Shown piece by piece: positions 7,844-18,008 of a stretch of DNA of 64,000 nt. The notes beneath the pieces are model-generated. The model saw nothing but the letters and a program-made list of their open reading frames with translations, had not been told where the DNA came from and searched no databases. Origin of the DNA: Dyadobacter frigoris (GTDB lineage: Bacteria > Bacteroidota > Bacteroidia > Cytophagales > Spirosomataceae); contig NZ_SZVO01000011.1 in assembly GCF_005280585.1 (NCBI RefSeq), positions 248,391 through 312,390 on the forward strand. The letters run 5' to 3'. The first letter of the stretch is position 1. The number at the start of each line of letters is the position of its first letter. The position numbers and the translations under genes were made by a program.

Positions 7844-10800
7844 ATGAAAAGGACTAATACCGGAAAGAGCATGTCCCTCAAAGGAACCATGCAAAAAACA
7901 ATTTTAATGCTTCTTGCGCTGCTGTGTTCCTTTGGAACCTATGCTAATGAAAAATTCGAACAAACATTACTAAGTCAAAAAACTGAATTGTCGCTAAGAG
8001 ATGCGTCTCTGAGAAGTGCTTTGTTACAGCTTGAAAATACCACGAAAGTGAAGTTTATATTCAGCAGCAAAGTGGTGAAAAATGAAATGAAAGTTACCAT
8101 AAATGCTAAATCGAAAGCATTATCAGAAGTATTGGACGAAATACTTGCACCTCATAATATCCTTTACAGAGTAATGGAAAATCAGGTGGTTTTGTATCAG
8201 GGAGATAAAATTGGCACTGCCAACACTTTACTTTCTGAAAAAATCAATACCAACGCGCTGGTAGCAAAAACTGCCGACAGAACAATTAAAGGAAGAGTTA
8301 CTGAAAAAGATAAAGCTGATGGCCTTCCTGGTGTTAACGTTGTTATTAAAGGAACAAGCGTTGGTACAACAACAGACGGAACCGGCGCCTACACACTTTC
8401 TGTACCTGAAAGCGGCGCTGTTTTGGTATTCAGTTTTGTAGGTTACATCAGTCAGGAAGTTGCAGTAGGCAACCGTTCTACACTTGACGTTGCCATTGAA
8501 TCAGATACAAAAGCACTAAGCGAAGTTGTCGTTATCGGCTACGGTACTGCCAAAAAATCCGATTTAACCGGTTCTGTTGGTTCTGTAAAAGAAGATCAGC
8601 TTAAAGAAAGACCATCTCCTTCTTTGAACCAGGCATTATCTGGTAAAGTATCCGGTGTACAGGTTAACGTAAACTCTGGCCGTCCGGGTGGAAGAAGCAA
8701 TGTTCGTATCCGTGGTTTCAGTTCTATTAACTCATCAAACAATCCATTGTATGTTGTTGACGGAGTAATGCTTCCACAGGGAACTCAAAATCAGTACAGT
8801 TCAGCGATTGACTATATCAACCCAAACGATATCGTATCGGTTGAAGTATTGAAAGATGCGTCTTCTACTGCCATTTACGGAGCAAGAGGTGCAAATGGTG
8901 TAATCCTTGTTCAAACCAAAAAAGGAAGATCTGGTGAAGGCGTTGTCACATACAATGTAGATATCAGCGTTCCTACCATCGGCCCAAAAAGACCACATAC
9001 ATTAAATGCTCAGCAATATCTTGATGTTGAAGATCTTGCGTACAAAAACATCGAAAAGTTTGACCCTGCCGGATGGGCTTCCGGAAAATATGCAAATTTG
9101 AATCCTCAGACTCGTAGAAAGGCTTTCTCTGCACAACATCCGGATGTATTTACGCTGGCAGCAGACGGAAGTTACAAACCAAACTATGATACCGACTGGT
9201 TTAAGGAAGCAACACAGAATAAAGTTTCTCAAAACCATCAGTTAGGTTTCAGCGGTGGAAATGAAAAAACAACTTATGCGTTGTCTCTTGGCTACCGTGA
9301 TGATCAGGGTTTGTTGAAAGAATCATATTTGAAACGTTATTCAACGCGTTTCAGCATTGACGATCAGGTAAAAAAATGGTTGAAAATCGGAGCTACTCTG
9401 AGTTATAACAACCAGAGTGAAAACCTTGTCGATATCAACGATGCTGTTCCTCGTCAAATGGTTGAAGATTTTCCTTTTCTTCCTGTAAGATATCCAGACG
9501 GAACTTTTGCAAACAACCGTGACTATCCACAGGCTGAAGGTTCTTTCAGCTCGATCCACAGATTGACTGGCCGTAAGTATATTGTGAATACAGCTACGAC
9601 ATTGGGTAGCTTGTACGGAAATCTAACACTTGCAAAAGGTTTGGAATTGCGCTCTGTATTAGGTATTAACGTGATTAACCAAGAAGTTAATGAGTCTCAA
9701 ACACGAACCCTGGCAACGTCGGAATTAGGTACTGCCGGAAAGTCAAACAGAAAAGAAACATTCTGGTCGTGGGAAAACTATTTGACTTATAACAAGTCAT
9801 GGGGTATTCATGCAATCAATGCATTGGCCGGTATCTCTTGGCAGAAAACAAATATCTCGACAACAGGAGCCAGCGTTCGTAACTTCGCAACTGATGCTTT
9901 TGGTTTTAATAACTTAGGTGCAGGTGCTACACTTCCTAGTGTAAGTTCGGGTGCGCAAAGCTTTGCATTTAACTCATACTTCGGTCGTGTTAACTATACT
10001 TTGCTTGACAAATACCTGGTTACCTTTACAGGACGGGCGGATGGATCTTCTAAATTTGGAGAAAACCACAAATTCGCATTTTTCCCTTCTGCTGCTTTGG
10101 CATGGAAAGTATCTGACGAAGAATTCCTGAAAGGAAATTCAGTGATCTCAAACCTGAAAGTTCGTACAAGTTACGGTTTGACTGGTAACTCGGAAATTCC
10201 CCCATACTCGTCTTTGTCATTGTTGAGCTCCAATTATGCAACGATCTACAACGACACAAAAGTAGGCGGTACAGGTATCAACCGTTTGGCTAACCCTGAT
10301 TTGAAATGGGAAAAAACAGCACAAACCGATGCAGGGGTTGAAATTAGTTTCTTGAAAGGAAGAATTTCGGTAGAAGCAGATTACTATTACAGAAAAACCA
10401 CAGATATGCTTTTGGATGCACCGGTACCACGTTCGAGCGGTTACGCTGTAATCAGAAAAAACATCGGTTCGATGCAGAACAAAGGGTTTGAATTTACTTT
10501 GAACACAACGAACATCGAAAGAGGTGACTTCACATGGAATTCGAGTTTCAACGTTTCATTGAACAGAAACAAAGTACTTTCACTGGCAACACCTTCGGAT
10601 ATCTTCGGAGTAGGTGGACCTAGCTTTACAAATCAAACGGGTATTATTCGTATCGGACAGCCAGTTGGATCGTTCTGGGGACTTATTCGTGAAGGTACAT
10701 GGAGCGAAGCTGAAAGAGATCAGGCTGCTAAATTTACCTCATACCGTAACAACTTGACAATGCTTCCTGGTGATATCAAATACAAGGATATCAACGGAGA

Positions 10801-11359
10801 TGGTGCAATTACTGACGCTGACCGTACAATTATCGGTAACGGTAGTCCGAAAGCATGGGGTACATTCTCCAACACAGTACGTTACAAAAGCTTTGATTTG
10901 ACATTTGACGTTGCTTATTCTTATGGTAACGATGTTTTGGACATGACAAAACATTCAAGTGAAGACCGCGTTTCTATCGCAAACAGCTACACGTCTGTTT
11001 TGGATGCATGGACTCCTACAAACCAGAATACACCAATCGCTCAAATTCGTGAAACAAGAGCTGGATATGTTACAAACGTAGATTCTCACTGGGTTTATGA
11101 CGGATCATTCCTTCGCGGAAGAAACCTTTTGTTAGGTTACAACTTCCCATCGGCTGTGATCAGCAAACTTAAACTTAGCAAACTAAGAGTTTATCTTTCT
11201 GCTCAGAACTTCTTCTTGCTTACCAAGTACCCACACGGTGATCCGGAAGTTACGCCAACAAACGGAGATCAAAACAGCAATGTATTCTCACAAGGTATGA
11301 TCTGGCACGGCTATCCAAAACCAACTACTTACATGGCAGGTTTACAGATCGCATTTTAA
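7844..11359 (+). CDS. SusC/RagA family TonB-dependent outer-membrane receptor with STN signalling domain
   Basis: A 1171-residue receptor. The signal peptide ends near TYANE (about residue 36). The STN domain, about residues 45-120, contains SLRDASLRSALLQLENTTKV and contacts FecR in this receptor class. A CarboxypepD_reg-like domain follows (about 146-225, IKGRVTEKDKADGLPGVNVV). The plug starts at VVVIGYGTAKKSDLTGSV and includes PLYVVDGV and SSTAIYGARGANGVILVQT. The remainder is the 22-strand barrel. It imports a ligand captured by the SusD lipoprotein encoded 34 bp downstream, using TonB energy. The STN domain separates it from ordinary SusC proteins and ties it to the sigma/anti-sigma pair upstream. 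A glycan is the likely ligand, but the sequence does not say which. Confidence 0.95.
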   Translation: MKRTNTGKSMSLKGTMQKTILMLLALLCSFGTYANEKFEQTLLSQKTELSLRDASLRSALLQLENTTKVKFIFSSKVVKNEMKVTINAKSKALSEVLDEILAPHNILYRVMENQVVLYQGDKIGTANTLLSEKINTNALVAKTADRTIKGRVTEKDKADGLPGVNVVIKGTSVGTTTDGTGAYTLSVPESGAVLVFSFVGYISQEVAVGNRSTLDVAIESDTKALSEVVVIGYGTAKKSDLTGSVGSVKEDQLKERPSPSLNQALSGKVSGVQVNVNSGRPGGRSNVRIRGFSSINSSNNPLYVVDGVMLPQGTQNQYSSAIDYINPNDIVSVEVLKDASSTAIYGARGANGVILVQTKKGRSGEGVVTYNVDISVPTIGPKRPHTLNAQQYLDVEDLAYKNIEKFDPAGWASGKYANLNPQTRRKAFSAQHPDVFTLAADGSYKPNYDTDWFKEATQNKVSQNHQLGFSGGNEKTTYALSLGYRDDQGLLKESYLKRYSTRFSIDDQVKKWLKIGATLSYNNQSENLVDINDAVPRQMVEDFPFLPVRYPDGTFANNRDYPQAEGSFSSIHRLTGRKYIVNTATTLGSLYGNLTLAKGLELRSVLGINVINQEVNESQTRTLATSELGTAGKSNRKETFWSWENYLTYNKSWGIHAINALAGISWQKTNISTTGASVRNFATDAFGFNNLGAGATLPSVSSGAQSFAFNSYFGRVNYTLLDKYLVTFTGRADGSSKFGENHKFAFFPSAALAWKVSDEEFLKGNSVISNLKVRTSYGLTGNSEIPPYSSLSLLSSNYATIYNDTKVGGTGINRLANPDLKWEKTAQTDAGVEISFLKGRISVEADYYYRKTTDMLLDAPVPRSSGYAVIRKNIGSMQNKGFEFTLNTTNIERGDFTWNSSFNVSLNRNKVLSLATPSDIFGVGGPSFTNQTGIIRIGQPVGSFWGLIREGTWSEAERDQAAKFTSYRNNLTMLPGDIKYKDINGDGAITDADRTIIGNGSPKAWGTFSNTVRYKSFDLTFDVAYSYGNDVLDMTKHSSEDRVSIANSYTSVLDAWTPTNQNTPIAQIRETRAGYVTNVDSHWVYDGSFLRGRNLLLGYNFPSAVISKLKLSKLRVYLSAQNFFLLTKYPHGDPEVTPTNGDQNSNVFSQGMIWHGYPKPTTYMAGLQIAF

Positions 11360-11393
11360 TTGGCTAATTAATTTATCCTAAAAAACATTGATT

Positions 11394-12968
11394 ATGAAGT
11401 TATATAATTTAAAAAATGTAGCCAAGATACTTCTCTGTGGATCCATTTTACTTGGCCCAACAGGTTGTTCTGACTTTCTTGACGAAAAGGATCCATCCAA
11501 CCTGACCCCGGAAAGCTTTTACACGATACCGGATCACGCAGAAGCGGCTGTTGCTGCCACTTATGCAGGACTTCGTTTTTATGGTGACGGAGCAGGTATT
11601 TTCTCTGCAAACTGGCAAATGCTTGAAGCTGTAACGGGAACTGCAACAACTGAAACGGGTCAGAATTCAGATTTAAATAACCTTTACTCGCTGACTTACG
11701 ACGGAAACACGGCGCATATCAACAACTGGTACAATGGTCTGTACAAAATTATTGCCAATGCTAATCTTGCTTTGGAAAAAATTCCAACAATTCCTTTCCT
11801 TCCCCCAACGGCTACCGAGGCTCAAAAAACAAAATTATTGGGAGAAGCTCGTTTTCTTCGCGCCTGGGCTTATTTCAATGCCGTAAGATTGTGGGGCGAT
11901 ATCCCTTTGATTACTACACCTCAAACAGCCAATTCAACTGACTTTATGCCTTCTCGTACTCCACAAGAAGAAGTGTATAAGTTAATCGTTGAAGATTTGT
12001 TAGCTGCCGAAGCTGCTGGTTTGCCAGTAACGGATGTAAGCGGACGTGCTACCCAGATAGCAGCCAAATCGCTTCTGGCTAAGGTATACCTTACCATGGC
12101 TGGTTTCCCGCTAAGTAAAGGTGCAACACATTACAAACTCGCTGCGGATAAAGCTCTGGAAGTTATCAATTATTCCAAAGCGAATCCATCGACGCTAAAT
12201 CTGTTTAGTACGTATAAAGAAGTTCATCAGGAAAGTCTTAAAAACCGTGTTGAGCATATCTTTATGATTCAATACAACATTGCTGTTGCTAGTAATCCAC
12301 TTGGGGATTATTTACCGAATTTCAAACCTGTAACTTACGCAGGTCCGGGAGGAACAGGAAGCACGGTTCCGACACGTTCTTTCTATGCGTCTTATGACAC
12401 AGGTGATCTTCGTACTGTGGATCAGGAAGGATGGTTCTACACCACTTACTTCACGAATGGTAATGGAGCAAAATTTGACTTGGGTGCTCCCTATGTTTTT
12501 AAACATTTCAACCAGACTGCCAATGGTACACAAGGAGTTCCTGGTACTCAGTTTAACAATTTGAATGTTCCGTTGATTCGTTACGCAGAAGTTCTTTTGA
12601 TCTTTGCAGAAGCTCAAAACGAATTGGGTGCACCAACTCAGGAAGCGTATGACGCTTACAAAAAAGTGCATGACCGTTCTAAACTAACAACACCTGGTTT
12701 CGCAACTTTCACTCAGTCATCTTTCCGTGACGCAGTTTTGAGAGAGCGTTGGTATGAATTCGCTTACGAAGGAATTACCTGGTTTGATATGGTACGTTTG
12801 CGTAAAGTATTTAATGAAAAAACAAAAGGATTTGATGCCTTTATTGGCCACCTTAACCTGAATGTTGGTTCTGGGGTTGCATTACAGGCTAAACATCTTT
12901 TGTTTCCTCTCGGGATTCAGGAAATGAAAAATAACCCGAAACTGACTCCTCAGAATCCTGGTTATTAA
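11394..12968 (+). CDS. SusD/RagB family nutrient-binding outer-membrane lipoprotein
   Basis: About 524 residues. I use the ATG at 11394 rather than the in-frame TTG two codons earlier, because it places a clean lipoprotein signal (LLGPTGCSD, Cys25) at the N-terminus. The SusD N-terminal motif FLDEKDPSNLTPESFY follows the lipidation site. The TPR-like region contains LGEARFLRAWAYFNAVRLWGDIPL, the most conserved stretch of the family, and the C-terminal half has RYAEVLLIFAEAQNELG and LRERWYEFAYEGITWFDMVRLR. It caps the SusC barrel and selects the ligand. Confidence 0.95.
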   Translation: MKLYNLKNVAKILLCGSILLGPTGCSDFLDEKDPSNLTPESFYTIPDHAEAAVAATYAGLRFYGDGAGIFSANWQMLEAVTGTATTETGQNSDLNNLYSLTYDGNTAHINNWYNGLYKIIANANLALEKIPTIPFLPPTATEAQKTKLLGEARFLRAWAYFNAVRLWGDIPLITTPQTANSTDFMPSRTPQEEVYKLIVEDLLAAEAAGLPVTDVSGRATQIAAKSLLAKVYLTMAGFPLSKGATHYKLAADKALEVINYSKANPSTLNLFSTYKEVHQESLKNRVEHIFMIQYNIAVASNPLGDYLPNFKPVTYAGPGGTGSTVPTRSFYASYDTGDLRTVDQEGWFYTTYFTNGNGAKFDLGAPYVFKHFNQTANGTQGVPGTQFNNLNVPLIRYAEVLLIFAEAQNELGAPTQEAYDAYKKVHDRSKLTTPGFATFTQSSFRDAVLRERWYEFAYEGITWFDMVRLRKVFNEKTKGFDAFIGHLNLNVGSGVALQAKHLLFPLGIQEMKNNPKLTPQNPGY

Positions 12969-12989
12969 TAAATATTGCTGATTAAATTG

Positions 12990-13030
12990 AGCCAGTCCCA
13001 AAAGCGTAAAAGCCGGGGCTGGCTTTTTTT
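12990..13030 (+). terminator. Terminator after susD
   Basis: AGCCAGTCCC pairs with GGGGCTGGCT (one G-U pair) around a loop of about 15 bases, followed by seven T. It marks the end of the susCD transcript, so the esterase gene downstream has its own promoter or depends on read-through. Confidence 0.8.
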
Positions 13031-13102
13031 CGTTAAGATTATACTCTGAAATATTCATTTACTATCAAATTACGTTTAAATTCAGAGCCTAATAAAAACA
13101 GG

Positions 13103-15136
13103 ATGGGAATAAAAAATTACAAAATTCACTTTTTCATCGTTATTCAAATATTATTAACTCAATTAGCTACAACTTCATATGCTCAGCTAATTATTTCAAG
13201 TCCGGTTAATAATCAGATATTCCAGCGTGATGAAAACGGCTTTGCCAACATCGCCATAACCGCCTACGCGCACTTTCCATATTCCCGGATCGAAGCACGG
13301 CTACTACCAAACGGAAGTAATTCTCATATCGGAAAAGAATTTTCGTTTTCAGCCGATCAAATAAAACAGGGTTTTTTGCATACCACTTTGCAAGCCGAAA
13401 CGGGTTGGTATCGCCTGGAAATAACCGGATATGGCGATAAAGGAATTGTAGATTCCACTAGTATAGTTCGTGTTGGTATTGGTGAAGTTTTCCTGGTTGC
13501 CGGAAATTCTAACGCAATGGGCCTGCCGGATTTGGGGTCTAAAAATGCTTCCGATCAGGTTGTTTCATTCAATGCGGTTAACAAAGGCCTGAATTCAGAA
13601 AACATAACCGTTGCGCCGGATGAACCGATGCAAACGCCTGAATATAGTCCGATAACGGTAAAAAGCAACATTTTCCCTTCCGGCGAAACTTCCTGGTATT
13701 GGGGAGAACTGGGCGATATGATTTCTCAGAAAATGAATACACCGGTTATGTTTTTAAATACAGCCTGGGCCGCTGCAAATTCTGAAAATTACCGCGATGG
13801 GGCTACCGGAAAAGATGCCTTTAATATTTATGTTGGAAAATACTGGCCAAACCGGCAGCCTTACACCAACATTGTCAACACGATACGTTATTTCAATTCA
13901 TCACTTGGACTGAGAGCCGTGTTATGGTCACATGGTGAAAATGATGCTCAGCTTAATTTTACAGAAGAAAATTATTTCAATAATATCAAAACACTGATCG
14001 AAAACAGCAGACATGATTCCGGATATCCGGCTTCCTGGATCATTGCCAGGAACTCTGCCAGTTTTACTTTGCCAAAACCTTATGCACCGGTAATAAATGC
14101 ACAAATCAGATTAGCAGCCTTAAAGAACTTCAATTCCTTTGCAGGACCCAATCTTGATACCATTCAAATTCCCCGGCCATCGCATGGCCATTTTGAAAAT
14201 ATTTCTGGTGGCATTCAGGGTTTAACGCTGGCAGCGACTGCCTGGAGCCGGATTCTTACTGATTCATTATTTAAGTCTGTCATACCGCTTCAACCAAAAT
14301 TTACTATACATACAGGTCTGGTACCGTCAAAATTTTTCCCCGGAGCGACGTTTACTTTACCATATAACATTACCAGCTCTGCCAATACCAACAATAATGT
14401 TCAGGCGGAACTACTGGATGCAACAGGCAAATTTGTCAGGCTGGCCAGTACTGGAATCGGAAATCCTGTAAACATTCAAATTCCAACTGGTATTCCTGAT
14501 GGGCGTTACAGAATAAGATTGTCAGCAATAAATCCCATCATGACCGGAAGTATTTCCGAGTTATTTGTGGTAAGTAAAACTTACAATAAAATCGAGTTTA
14601 TCAATACAATTTCTGCGCGCAAAGTAGAAAATAGCATCATCGTATCCTGGCATGTAGCAGCAAATCCGTCACTAAAAAAGATGGTTCTTCAAAAAACTGT
14701 TGATGGAGAAACCTATTCGGATTTGGCAAGTTTTGATGCTCAGGATAATCAACTGCATTCACATATTTACAGTTATTCCGATAACAATGTAACCAATGAA
14801 AGTTTCTATTACAGAATAAAAGGAGAAGATATAAATGGAGAAATTTCATATTCAACCGTTCTGGCGATTCTAAAAGAAGGAACGCCGCCAAATTTTGTTA
14901 TTTTTCCAAATCCGGTAACAAAGCAGCAGTTTTATATAAGACCTGATAATTCAGAAACCGATATTCAATGTTCTATTTTTGATATCCGTGGTCGCGAACA
15001 TCCTATTATTGTTTCCGATACCGAGATCATTGGACTTCTATCTTTGCGTCCCGTTCATAGCTTGCCAACCGGGAATTATATTTTGAAGATTGTCAGTAAA
15101 TCGGGTGTCAGTACTCAAAATGTGGTTTTTCATTAA
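13103..15136 (+). CDS. Secreted SGNH/SASA-type carbohydrate esterase with type IX C-terminal sorting domain
   Basis: A 677-residue protein with a signal peptide ending at TSYAQ (about residue 28). After a beta-sandwich region, residues about 130-395 resemble the sialate O-acetylesterase (SASA) branch of SGNH hydrolases. VAGNSNAMG with Ser136 stands for the usual GQSNM block, WSHGENDAQ near residue 277 for the QGExD block, and PSHGHFEN (His361/His363) for the catalytic His. C-terminal repeats are fibronectin or Ig-like. The last 80 residues begin FVIFPNPVTK and end GNYILKIVSKSG, the signature of type A sorting domains cleaved and anchored by PorU. It probably deacylates a glycan outside the cell, next to the susCD importer. 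The block I change from Gln to Asn deserves attention, and the substrate is not known. Confidence 0.75.
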   Translation: MGIKNYKIHFFIVIQILLTQLATTSYAQLIISSPVNNQIFQRDENGFANIAITAYAHFPYSRIEARLLPNGSNSHIGKEFSFSADQIKQGFLHTTLQAETGWYRLEITGYGDKGIVDSTSIVRVGIGEVFLVAGNSNAMGLPDLGSKNASDQVVSFNAVNKGLNSENITVAPDEPMQTPEYSPITVKSNIFPSGETSWYWGELGDMISQKMNTPVMFLNTAWAAANSENYRDGATGKDAFNIYVGKYWPNRQPYTNIVNTIRYFNSSLGLRAVLWSHGENDAQLNFTEENYFNNIKTLIENSRHDSGYPASWIIARNSASFTLPKPYAPVINAQIRLAALKNFNSFAGPNLDTIQIPRPSHGHFENISGGIQGLTLAATAWSRILTDSLFKSVIPLQPKFTIHTGLVPSKFFPGATFTLPYNITSSANTNNNVQAELLDATGKFVRLASTGIGNPVNIQIPTGIPDGRYRIRLSAINPIMTGSISELFVVSKTYNKIEFINTISARKVENSIIVSWHVAANPSLKKMVLQKTVDGETYSDLASFDAQDNQLHSHIYSYSDNNVTNESFYYRIKGEDINGEISYSTVLAILKEGTPPNFVIFPNPVTKQQFYIRPDNSETDIQCSIFDIRGREHPIIVSDTEIIGLLSLRPVHSLPTGNYILKIVSKSGVSTQNVVFH

Positions 15137-15188
15137 AATAAGGTAAACGCCGAAACACTTACCTTATTACTATATGAACTGAACCTTA

Positions 15189-15968
15189 TTAATCTTCAAA
15201 TAATCTCCCCAAACCACCGATCACCGAACCACTTTCTTTTCCTGCGTTACCTCCGCCAACGGATAATCTCTGAATAAGTTTAGAAATTGGCATGGATTGT
15301 ATCCAAACACGGCCTGTTCCGCGAAGTGTTGCCAAAAACATTCCTTCACCACCAAAAACCATCGATTTCAATCCACCTGAACGCTGAATATCAAAACTTA
15401 GCGATTGTTCAAAAGCAACAACGCAACCTGTATCGATTCTCAGCATTTCATTGTTAAGCTGACGCTCAATAACTACACCTCCGGCGTGAACAAAGGCCAT
15501 TCCGTCACCTTTCAGTTTTTGAAGAATAAATCCTTCACCCCCGAAAAGGCCAGAACCAAAACGCTGGTTGAAGTGAATTTTCATACTCGTACCCAAAGCA
15601 GCGCAAAGGAATCCGTCTTTCTGAACAATCAATTCGTTGCCGTAAATCTTTGATAGATCAATCGGCATGATCGTTCCCGGATAAGGAGCAGAAAAAGCAA
15701 CTTTTCTTTTTCCAACACCGCGGTTAGTAAAGTGTGTCATGAAAAGCGATTCACCCGTAATCACACGTGTTCCTGCCTGAAAGATCTTACCCATTATACT
15801 CTGGTTGGCCTCAGATCCGTCACCCATTTTGGTTTCAAACTGAATTCCATCTTCCATAAAAAGCATCGCACCGGCTTCGGCAATTACCGTTTCATTCGGA
15901 TCGAGTTCTATTTCCACGATTTGTATATCGTCGCCGATAATCTTGTAATCAATTTCGTGTGAGATCAT
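15189..15968 (-). CDS. AIM24 / TIGR00266 family protein
   Basis: A 259-residue protein without signal or membrane segment. It shows the repeated Gly-rich beta pattern of the family: VIAEAGAMLFMEDGI, GGEGFILQKLKGDGMAFVHAGG, and FGGEGMFLATLRGTGRVWIQSMP near the C-terminus. These form a beta-prism-like trimer related to the yeast mitochondrial AIM24 and to tryptophan-RNA-binding attenuator-like folds. The biochemical role of bacterial members is not established. It is the last gene in a minus-strand run from gltX. Confidence 0.88.
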   Translation of the reverse strand: MISHEIDYKIIGDDIQIVEIELDPNETVIAEAGAMLFMEDGIQFETKMGDGSEANQSIMGKIFQAGTRVITGESLFMTHFTNRGVGKRKVAFSAPYPGTIMPIDLSKIYGNELIVQKDGFLCAALGTSMKIHFNQRFGSGLFGGEGFILQKLKGDGMAFVHAGGVVIERQLNNEMLRIDTGCVVAFEQSLSFDIQRSGGLKSMVFGGEGMFLATLRGTGRVWIQSMPISKLIQRLSVGGGNAGKESGSVIGGLGRLFED

Positions 15969-16038
15969 TTTAGCTTTTGAAGTTTATATGTTTGTAGTAA
16001 AATCACGCAAGTTCACCAGTAACGATACCAACCACTTC

Positions 16039-16293
16039 CTATTCCTCCTCCTCTTCTTCCTCTGTTTTTTTGGCTTTTACTTTCTTCGTTTTTCTTCCCG
16101 GAATATCTTCCCGGTCGCGAAGCTTTTTGTCATCTACATTTTTATTCAAAAATGCGTTGATACGATCCATATCAAAACTGGTCGTTATTTCACCAAAGGA
16201 ATTGATCTGGATATCAAAACCATCCAGATCTTTGTGCACGCGCGGCTTTTCGTTGACAGGCTTTGCAGCATCAGGTTGTTTCTTCTTGGCCAT
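16039..16293 (-). CDS. Small charged protein with acidic Glu tail, unknown function
   Basis: 84 residues with a Lys-rich N-terminus (MAKKKQ). A conserved-looking core, HKDLDGFDIQINSFGEITTSFDMDRINAFLN, ends in a structured helix. The tail is lysine-rich and then closes with nine glutamates (TEEEEEEE). There is no signal peptide. It lies between gltX and the AIM24 gene in the same orientation. I do not recognise a named family, although the core looks like a real folded segment and not low-complexity noise. The charged tail could bind nucleic acid or a basic partner; that is a guess. Confidence 0.7.
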   Translation of the reverse strand: MAKKKQPDAAKPVNEKPRVHKDLDGFDIQINSFGEITTSFDMDRINAFLNKNVDDKKLRDREDIPGRKTKKVKAKKTEEEEEEE

Positions 16294-16430
16294 ACTTTTA
16301 ATCTGCTAACGGCCTTATGCCAGCGGGAAACCGCTTTTGACTTTCAGGCCAGTAAAATAAATTACTGTTACGAAATTATACTACCAAACTTTCAATGACA
16401 ATGCAAATTGATCGAACGGTTATTTTATGA

Positions 16431-17981
16431 TTATGCCAGGCGGATTTGGGCAGGCAAACGGTCAAGCGCCTGCGTTAATCTTGCAATTACTTGTTCTTTA
16501 CCCAAAATTTCCATGATCACCATTAGATCCGGTCCAGCACCAGCGCCAGTCACTGCAAGGCGTAAAGCCTGCATGATTTTACCCATTTTAATACCTGCTG
16601 CTTCCATTTTTTCAGCAAGCACATGTTTTATATTTTCAGCCACAAAGTCGCCTTCGTAACCTTCCAGCGCATCCTTGAAATTTGAAATTGCATTTACTGC
16701 ATCTTCATTCCACTTTTTCACAGCTACGTCCTGATCATACACTTCGGGTAAACTGAAAAGGAAAAGCGACTCCTCTACAATTTCCTTTGTAAAATGAACG
16801 CGGTCTTTTAACAAATGTACAATCTGAGCCAGCTGATCGTCATTTACTTCAATTCCTTTCGCCGCGTAAAGCGGTTTAATTTCGGCAATTACAGAAACAT
16901 CATCCTGTTGTTTAAGATATTGCTGATTAAACCAGTTTGCTTTTTGTATATCAAATCTAGCTCCGGCTTTATGAACTCTTTCAAAGCTGAAAAGTTTGAT
17001 CATTTCATCCATACTGAAAACTTCCTGTTCGGTACCGGCATTCCAGCCAAGCAACGCAAGGAAATTGGCCGTTGATTCGGGAGAATAACCTTCTTCACGA
17101 AAACCTTTTGCTATATCACCCGTATTTGGATCTGTCCATTGCAACGGGAAAATCGGGAAACCTCCCAAATCTGCATCGCGTTTTGAAAGTTTTCCATTTC
17201 CATCCGGTTTTAACAACAAAGGCAAATGCGCAAATTGTGGCATTGTACTTTCCCAACCCAGATAACGATATAACAAAACATGTAAAGGAGCCGATGGAAG
17301 CCATTCTTCTCCACGAATAACGTGCGTGATTTCCATTAAATGATCATCCACAATATTCGCCAAATGATACGTTGGCATACCATCCGATTTCAACAAAACT
17401 TTATCATCAATTTGTGAAGAATGAACAACCACCCAGCCACGGATCAGGTCATTGAAACGAATATCTTCTTTAGGCATAATCTTCATCCGGATCACATAAG
17501 GTTCGCCGCTTTCCAGACGTGCTTTTGTTTCTTCCGGAGAAAGTGTCAGGGAATTACTCATTTCCTGGCGCGTAATTGCATTATACTGAACCGCCGCAAC
17601 TTTTGCTTCTTCAAGGCGTTTACGCATTACGTCCAATTCCTCGGCCGTATCAAAAGCGTAATACGCTTTTCCGTCCGTAACCAGCTTTTCAGCATATTCA
17701 CGGTACATTTCTTTTCTTTCGGATTGCTTATAAGGAGCATGAGGACCGCCTTGTTGAGGGCCTTCATCAATTTCAATTCCAAGCCATTCCAGTGCTTCTA
17801 AAATATAGGCTTCCGCTCCGGGTACAAAGCGGTTTTGATCTGTATCTTCAATACGCAACAACATTTGTCCGCCTTGCTGACGGGCAAAAAGGTAATTATA
17901 TAAAGCCGTACGAACCCCTCCTGCATGGAGCGGTCCCGTTGGACTAGGGGCAAATCTCACCCGAACTGGTAACTTATTCAT
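16431..17981 (-). CDS. gltX: Glutamyl-tRNA synthetase
   Basis: A 516-residue class I aminoacyl-tRNA synthetase that charges tRNA-Glu. The HIGH-type signature is RFAPSPTGPLHAGGVRTALYNYL at residues 8-30. The KMSKS-type loop is GNGKLSKRD near residue 255. Between them are EDTDQNR and the YHLANIVDDHLMEITHVIRGEEWLPS segment typical of GluRS. Length is normal. The start codon at 17981 lies just after an unusual repeat array that separates it from ridA on the same strand. Confidence 0.97.
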   Translation of the reverse strand: MNKLPVRVRFAPSPTGPLHAGGVRTALYNYLFARQQGGQMLLRIEDTDQNRFVPGAEAYILEALEWLGIEIDEGPQQGGPHAPYKQSERKEMYREYAEKLVTDGKAYYAFDTAEELDVMRKRLEEAKVAAVQYNAITRQEMSNSLTLSPEETKARLESGEPYVIRMKIMPKEDIRFNDLIRGWVVVHSSQIDDKVLLKSDGMPTYHLANIVDDHLMEITHVIRGEEWLPSAPLHVLLYRYLGWESTMPQFAHLPLLLKPDGNGKLSKRDADLGGFPIFPLQWTDPNTGDIAKGFREEGYSPESTANFLALLGWNAGTEQEVFSMDEMIKLFSFERVHKAGARFDIQKANWFNQQYLKQQDDVSVIAEIKPLYAAKGIEVNDDQLAQIVHLLKDRVHFTKEIVEESLFLFSLPEVYDQDVAVKKWNEDAVNAISNFKDALEGYEGDFVAENIKHVLAEKMEAAGIKMGKIMQALRLAVTGAGAGPDLMVIMEILGKEQVIARLTQALDRLPAQIRLA

Positions 17982-18008
17982 TATTATTTCAACATTAAAA
18001 ATATATTT

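Noticed and set aside
11388..11393. TTG as the susD start
   Set aside because: The ATG two codons later gives a standard lipoprotein signal and is preferred.
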